Below, piece after piece: positions 59,639 to 64,000 of a stretch of DNA of 64,000 nt; within the stretch, counting starts at the first letter, position 1, and every line of letters begins with the position of its first letter. The notes beneath the pieces are model-generated. The model saw only the letters and a program-made list of their open reading frames with translations. It was not told the origin of the DNA and searched no databases. This DNA comes from Prevotella sp. HJM029 (GTDB lineage: Bacteria; Bacteroidota; Bacteroidia; Bacteroidales; Bacteroidaceae), in the NCBI RefSeq assembly GCF_000599605.1, contig NZ_KK082668.1:210210-274209 (forward strand), in the 5' to 3' direction. The translations under genes were made by a program, and so were the position numbers.

Positions 59639-62600
59639 TTAAAATTTGACATTAAGTGAGAAACCGATGGCCCGTGTAGGTGGAAGTGAAGCATATTCAA
59701 AGGCTTGTGCGTAGTCTTCTCGTGAGAAAGACGACTCTGCACTGACGGGAGCTTTCTTATAGAAGTAGAAGAGATTACGGGCTACAAGTGAAAGCTTTAC
59801 AGCCTTTAATGGTGTTTGTGAGAGCCATTTCTTAGGCAAAGTCCAACCGAGTGCCAACTCACCCATCTTGATATAGGTACGTTTATACATAAATTCTTCT
59901 GCTACAGCAGACGAGCCTCCAATAGAGTTATAGAAGGTTTCAGCTGTAACACTGGTTGTATTCTTTTGCCCTGTACTCTCAACAATACCATCGAAAACCA
60001 TACCATCACGACCATTAAGGCTACGTTTTGAGTTCCCTGCAGTCGTAGCATAAGCATCGGTCATAGAGATAAAGTCACCACCATAGAGCACATCTACTAA
60101 GGCTGTGAGCGAGAAATCGCGCCAAGTTACGGTGTTACCAATAGATCCTGTCCACTTAGGCATCATATTTCCAATGACTTTATCGGTTTCTTTTAATGGT
60201 AAACCATCTGTTCCTACGAGTACATTACCATTGGCATCGCGCTTATAAGCATTAGCAGCTACGATGTCACCAAATTGACTTCCTTCATTCACAACTACTG
60301 AAGCGACGCGTGTTGCACCGAGTGTATAGCGCTTGATTTGCTTGGTAAGTGCGTTACATTTAGTGCGGTTCATTCCCCAGTTGAGATTGATATCCCAGCG
60401 TAAATCCTTGGTTTGCACGGGCGTTCCATTTAACATCAGCTCTATACCATGGCTTGTAATCTCACCGGCATTAAACATTCTTGCCTCATAACCAGATGAA
60501 GAAGCGGTGCCAATAGAAAGTATTTGGTTGCGCGTTATCGTATTATAATAGGTGAAATCGAGCCCCAAACGATTCTTAAACATACGGTATTCCAAACCGA
60601 TTTCCCACGAATTGGTCTTCTCTGGCTTAAGATCTAACAACGGATAGGTAGTAGGAAGTTGCATTTCGAGCAATGAATTGACGTTGCTGGAGCGCGTTGC
60701 ATAGGTATAAGCAATCTGATATGGGTTTGTATCATTGCCCACTTGCGCCCATGAACCGCGTACTTTCAAGTAATCAATCGCTTCCGGAAGTTTCACCATT
60801 TGAGAGATAATGCCCGAGAGACTGACTGAAGGATAAAAGTAGGAACGATTGCTTTTTGGCAAGGTTGACGACCAATCGTTGCGCCCAGTGACGTCAAGAT
60901 AGAGCATACTCTTATAACCCAGGCTTCCACTGAAGAAGACACTCTGAATCTCTTTCTTAGAGTAATACTCAGAAGCCTCACGCTTAATGCCGTTACCCAT
61001 GTAGATAAAAAGCGGTATTTGGAATAAGCCTGCGTTGCCAGACAGCGTCTCATGAGTGATATTATAAACGGAAGTACCTAAATTAACGTTGACATCAAAA
61101 GAGCCAAATCCTTTATTAAATGCCAAGATGAGGTCTGAATTAAACTCTTTTGTGCTTGTACGGCTATGGAGATATTGTGAAGCATCATTTGAACCATCAC
61201 CCAAATACTTCGTATAATTCCGATACTTGTCATTGTACATATCGATACTTGTGCGTCCAGTGAGCTTAAGATAATTCGTAAAAGTAATGCTAGCGCTCAC
61301 TTGTCCCATGAGCCTATCGCGTACATTTTCATTGCCGTTGTCAGGCATTATCAAACCATAGGGGTTCGTATTCGAGTTGGAAGGCCCCGTCCAATTGATG
61401 GTATGCCTGTTCCGAATAAAATCATTTGCCAAATCTTGCAGACGAATACTCCGTGGCATTTGGACAAAACGTTGCATAATTCCGTATTCACCCATACCCG
61501 GTGCATTGCGTGTTACCTCGTGCATGTAGGTACCTTTAACCCCAAGGCTAATCCAATCGTTATTGAGTTCGGTATTCACACCATAGTACTGACGATTGAG
61601 TTTATGATTAGGGGTTATGCCATTGTTACGCGAATCTGTGAAAGAGAAGCGCGTACGCACATTTCTACTGCCAGAAGAGGCAACAATAGAGTTGTTCATT
61701 TGGCTTCCTATGTCGTAAAAATCTTTGAGGAAATCCTTTTGAGGGAGCATAGGATACGAACGATTCTCCGTGTCATAGCCATAAACATTGCGCCAACTTT
61801 GTATGACTTGTCCCTCCATCTTCGGCCCCCAACTGCCTGAAGCACCAGTATTAAATACACCATTTGAGCCTTGACCATAGGTGTTTTGGTACAGATAAGG
61901 ACTATAGATGTTGGTGAATTCAATATTTCCATTGTATTCAAAGGTTAAGGGCTGCCCATAAGCACCACTCTTTGTCGTGATGATAATCGCACCATTCTGT
62001 GCCCGACTACCATAGAGTGCTGCCGCATTAGCACCTTTTAAAACTGAAATTGTTGCGATATCTTCAGGGTTAATTTGCGAAGCTGACCCATAACTATCTG
62101 TTCCTCCCCATTGATTAGCAGTCTGTGCAGACTCATCATTGATAGGAATGCCATCAACAACCCAAAGTGGTTGGTTGTTGCCACCAAGCGAATTAAGTCC
62201 GCGCATCACGATACGTGTCGAGCCACCTAAGCCAGTTCCTGATTGAGTAATCTGTACACCGGCCATCTTTCCTTGCAGCATATTGGCTACAGAGGTTGAT
62301 TTGTTCTCAGTCAATCCAGCAGTATTCACTTCCTGTAGTGCATAACCGAGAGCCTTTTTCTCACGTTTAATGCCCAAAGCGGTAACCACAACCTCATTGA
62401 GTTCTGTGTCTTCCGCACTCATAGAAATCTTGAGATGCGTCTTACCTTCTACGGCAATCATCTTATCTCCATAACCAATGTAACTCACAGTGAGTGTCGC
62501 ATTAGGTCTCACGCGAAGTGAAAAGTTGCCGTCTGCATCGGTAACCGTCCCATTACGTGTTCCTTCTTCGAAGACACTGGCGCCCACAATGGGTTCGCCT

Positions 62601-62761
62601 TTTTCATCAACAATAGTACCGGTAATGGTCTTTTGTTGTTGCACAACTGCCAATGGAGCTGGCATTCTCTCTGCTGCAAAGCCTGTTTGCGGCACTGACA
62701 GCATCATAACACTAATGAGTAGTGTCGACGCTGTACCAATTTTTTTAACTTGACTTGTCAT
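59639..62761 (-). CDS. SusC/RagA-family TonB-linked outer-membrane receptor
   Basis: A 1040-residue SusC-type TonB-dependent transporter. Signal peptide (about 1-30, ending QTGFAAE). A carboxypeptidase-regulatory-like domain (about 44-120, ITGTIVDEKGEPIVGASVFE) leads to LNEVVVTALGIKREKKALGY, then the plug with MLQGKMAGVQITQSGTGLGG and VVDGIPINDESAQ and SVLKGANAAALYGSRAQNGA. The barrel ends PPTRAIGFSLNVKF. It imports ligands handed over by the SusD-like partner 15 bases downstream. A strong promoter lies just upstream; no anti-sigma or hybrid two-component gene is adjacent. Confidence 0.95.
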   Translation of the reverse strand: MTSQVKKIGTASTLLISVMMLSVPQTGFAAERMPAPLAVVQQQKTITGTIVDEKGEPIVGASVFEEGTRNGTVTDADGNFSLRVRPNATLTVSYIGYGDKMIAVEGKTHLKISMSAEDTELNEVVVTALGIKREKKALGYALQEVNTAGLTENKSTSVANMLQGKMAGVQITQSGTGLGGSTRIVMRGLNSLGGNNQPLWVVDGIPINDESAQTANQWGGTDSYGSASQINPEDIATISVLKGANAAALYGSRAQNGAIIITTKSGAYGQPLTFEYNGNIEFTNIYSPYLYQNTYGQGSNGVFNTGASGSWGPKMEGQVIQSWRNVYGYDTENRSYPMLPQKDFLKDFYDIGSQMNNSIVASSGSRNVRTRFSFTDSRNNGITPNHKLNRQYYGVNTELNNDWISLGVKGTYMHEVTRNAPGMGEYGIMQRFVQMPRSIRLQDLANDFIRNRHTINWTGPSNSNTNPYGLIMPDNGNENVRDRLMGQVSASITFTNYLKLTGRTSIDMYNDKYRNYTKYLGDGSNDASQYLHSRTSTKEFNSDLILAFNKGFGSFDVNVNLGTSVYNITHETLSGNAGLFQIPLFIYMGNGIKREASEYYSKKEIQSVFFSGSLGYKSMLYLDVTGRNDWSSTLPKSNRSYFYPSVSLSGIISQMVKLPEAIDYLKVRGSWAQVGNDTNPYQIAYTYATRSSNVNSLLEMQLPTTYPLLDLKPEKTNSWEIGLEYRMFKNRLGLDFTYYNTITRNQILSIGTASSSGYEARMFNAGEITSHGIELMLNGTPVQTKDLRWDINLNWGMNRTKCNALTKQIKRYTLGATRVASVVVNEGSQFGDIVAANAYKRDANGNVLVGTDGLPLKETDKVIGNMMPKWTGSIGNTVTWRDFSLTALVDVLYGGDFISMTDAYATTAGNSKRSLNGRDGMVFDGIVESTGQKNTTSVTAETFYNSIGGSSAVAEEFMYKRTYIKMGELALGWTLPKKWLSQTPLKAVKLSLVARNLFYFYKKAPVSAESSFSREDYAQAFEYASLPPTRAIGFSLNVKF

Positions 62762-62811
62762 AGTTAAAGGTTTTAGTTTAATAATACTTACTATTTTTAG
62801 TTATATGCTTG

Positions 62812-62843
62812 CAAATATAAAGGAATTTCTTCTTACAAGCAAA
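62812..62843 (-). promoter_or_regulatory. Promoter of the SusC/SusD-like operon
   Basis: Minus strand TTTG (62840-62843), exactly 20 bases, TATATTTG (62812-62819), about 51 bases upstream of the ATG. One of the best promoter matches in the window. Confidence 0.75.
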
Positions 62844-63143
62844 TGATTTAAAACGAAAGATAAAAAAAATTAGATTGGAACTTAAAATCGTATGATTCTC
62901 TATTCTAAAGATGTAATAGCGGAGGTTTTTCGAGCTTTTGTTTAGGTTTCTTCATGGGTAATTTATAATCTAATTACCATGTGAGTCCCTCCTTTTGGGA
63001 GTGAATAACAAACGCCATTTGTCATGGATGAAGAAGAGCGTGCTAAGCTTTAATCAAAAGTTTTTTAGCAATGTCGAGCATGAACTTCATGACAAATAGT
63101 CTGTTATCAGTTCTGTTCATCCTGATTATCGTTATTTTATTTG
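62844..63143. other. Gene-free region between the SusC-like gene and CYTH gene
   Basis: AT-rich, no credible gene. It contains an inverted repeat GGTAATT/AATTACC (62957-62963 and 62972-62978) about 115 bases upstream of the SusC promoter, possibly an operator, and a minor CTCC/GGAG hairpin. No 22-bp array is present here. Confidence 0.4.
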
Positions 63144-63644
63144 CTAACGATAGGCTTCAGGTAACGTGTCTCTCCACATCTTGAAGGGATAAATGAGCAA
63201 GGAGGAATTGTAAAATCGGCGATCACCCGTAACCTCTTCACCAATAAAATCGGGCTTAATGAAGGTTTCATCTTTTTGAGATAGTTCTACTTCGGCCATC
63301 ACAAGTCCTGCGTTTTCGCCTAAAAATTCATCCACCTCAAAGATGTGCTTACCACTCTTTATCAAGTAACGCCATTTATCTATCCGACCACCTTTACATA
63401 ATGTCATCAAGTGATTTGCCTCATCTAAGGTGATTTCTTTTTCGAACTCATAGCGTGAAAGGCCACCATCTGTTGAGCGAGATTTAATGGTTAAGTAGGC
63501 TTTCTCATCCCGAATACGCACCCGGATAGTAGCACCTTCAGCAGGGATATACCCTTGTTGAATATGGCTTTTTGCATAGGAGGCGTTACGATAGGCGCCT
63601 CCTTTTTTCACTAAGAACTTACGTTCAATCTCTAATCCACTCAT
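63144..63644 (-). CDS. CYTH-domain phosphatase-like protein
   Basis: A 166-residue CYTH/triphosphate-tunnel protein. The metal-binding ExExK motif is EIERK in MSGLEIERKFLVKKG (residues 1-15), and the tunnel strands show RVRIRDEKAYLTIKS (about 42-56), RYEFEKEI and VMAEVELSQKDE with the alternating charged residues expected. Bacterial members typically hydrolyse inorganic tripolyphosphate or similar; the substrate here is inferred only at family level. ATG 63644 is chosen; it overlaps the preceding small gene by four bases. Confidence 0.88.
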   Translation of the reverse strand: MSGLEIERKFLVKKGGAYRNASYAKSHIQQGYIPAEGATIRVRIRDEKAYLTIKSRSTDGGLSRYEFEKEITLDEANHLMTLCKGGRIDKWRYLIKSGKHIFEVDEFLGENAGLVMAEVELSQKDETFIKPDFIGEEVTGDRRFYNSSLLIYPFKMWRDTLPEAYR

Positions 63645-63790
63645 TGCATGATGGTAATCACGGTCAGATAGAGGAGTGCTAAAACGATTAACACAATGCA
63701 AATAATGCGAACAATGCCCTTGCCTTGCTCTTCATTTTTCTTTAAATGAGCGGCGTGTTTAGCCTTTCTCAATGTTTTGTTATTGCTCAT
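63641..63790 (-). CDS. 49-residue single-span membrane protein
   Basis: A small gene: MSNNKTLRKAKHAAHLKKNE at the N-terminus, a basic cytoplasmic segment, then one transmembrane helix (IVRIICIVLIVLALLYLTV, about residues 26-44) and the end ITIMQ. The stop overlaps the CYTH start as ATGA, and prfB ends 32 bases upstream, so it is part of a prfB-CYTH operon. The good start, the coupling and the clear topology argue that it is real. I do not recognise a family. Confidence 0.7.
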   Translation of the reverse strand: MSNNKTLRKAKHAAHLKKNEEQGKGIVRIICIVLIVLALLYLTVITIMQ

Positions 63791-63822
63791 AGTTATAAAA
63801 TTTTTATTGTTGATGATGATTC

Positions 63823-63999
63823 TTATGCTTCTTTTGCTGCCGAGTCGGCCGCTGCAAACTCCATTAAGTAGGCTTTAATAAAGTCATCCAACTTACCATC
63901 CATCACAGCATCGACATCCGAAGTCTGATAGTTTGTGCGATGATCTTTCACGCGACGATCATCAAAAACATAACTGCGGATTTGACTTCCCCACTCAAT
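63823..63999 (-). CDS. prfB: Peptide chain release factor 2, C-terminal end
   Basis: The last 58 codons of RF2, cut by the right edge. [20 protein letters not shown] and [20 protein letters not shown] match the conserved C-terminal region of RF2 (usual [20 protein letters not shown]), though the codon-recognition and GGQ parts lie outside the window. RF2 terminates translation at UGA and UAA. The tail [11 protein letters not shown] is short and not conserved. The programmed frameshift site, if any, cannot be seen here. Confidence 0.92.
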   Translation of the reverse strand: MEWGSQIRSYVFDDRRVKDHRTNYQTSDVDAVMDGKLDDFIKAYLMEFAAADSAAKEA

Positions 64000-64000
64000 T

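Noticed and set aside
63071-63184. 37-codon plus-strand hydrophobic frame (MSSMNFMTNSLLSVLF...) that looks like a small membrane toxin
   Set aside because: It overlaps the CYTH gene end in antisense, has no promoter match and no partner; chance is the simpler reading.

Overview
The window looks like chromosomal DNA of a member of the Bacteroidetes, most likely Prevotella-like. Evidence: SusC/SusD-type outer-membrane proteins, NigD-like, DUF4876/DUF6850, DUF5687 and DUF4252 proteins, a secreted nuclease with a type IX-like C-terminal domain, almost no Shine-Dalgarno sequences, and many promoters of the Bacteroidetes form TTTG-n19/20-TAnnTTTG. I saw no phage, insertion sequence, CRISPR array, rRNA operon or defence island.

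Layout. 1-570: start of a minus-strand gene and a 22-bp-period repeat array. 571-6883: nitroreductase, divergent from a TonB receptor/DUF4876 lipoprotein/DUF6850 barrel operon, with a palindrome between them. 7049-9727: Dps and an M3 peptidase. 9743-10154: gene-free, possibly a small RNA. 10155-16440: minus-strand run PASTA protein, RluD, Ddl, acyltransferase, NigD-like lipoprotein, endonuclease I. 16578-20617: L34, EF-P, glycosyltransferase, RadC, LpxH-like hydrolase, SufT-like protein. 20915-37329: division and cell-wall (dcw) cluster, transcribed mraZ remnant, rsmH, ftsL, ftsI, murE, mraY, murD, ftsW, murG, murC, ftsQ, ftsA, ftsZ. 37573-50515: SGNH hydrolase, ABC exporter, NlpE-like lipoprotein, Nramp transporter with WYL regulator, GpmI, Ung, DUF3109, AraC regulator, two secreted proteins. 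50623-57727: GyrB, TPR protein, S20, tRNA-Glu, RecO, DUF4252, a helix-hairpin-helix protein, an SNF-type transporter. 57998-64000: SusD-like/SusC-like pair, CYTH protein, a 49-residue membrane protein, and the end of prfB.

Two observations stand out. First, five intergenic regions (around 123-298, 27540-27759, 31862-31993, 37392-37567 and 44299-44430) hold degenerate tandem arrays with a strict 22-bp pitch. Each unit has a 15-bp core of form AA-N11-TT, often a small palindrome, plus a 7-bp linker. The core sequence differs between units, sometimes with compensating changes that keep the dyad. All five arrays have the same orientation and lie upstream of a minus-strand gene; three of them flank or interrupt the dcw cluster. 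Second, mraZ, normally the first gene of the cluster, is reduced to a 38-codon open frame joining the MraZ N-terminus directly to its C-terminus.

All coordinates and homology calls come from reading the sequence; no database search was possible.
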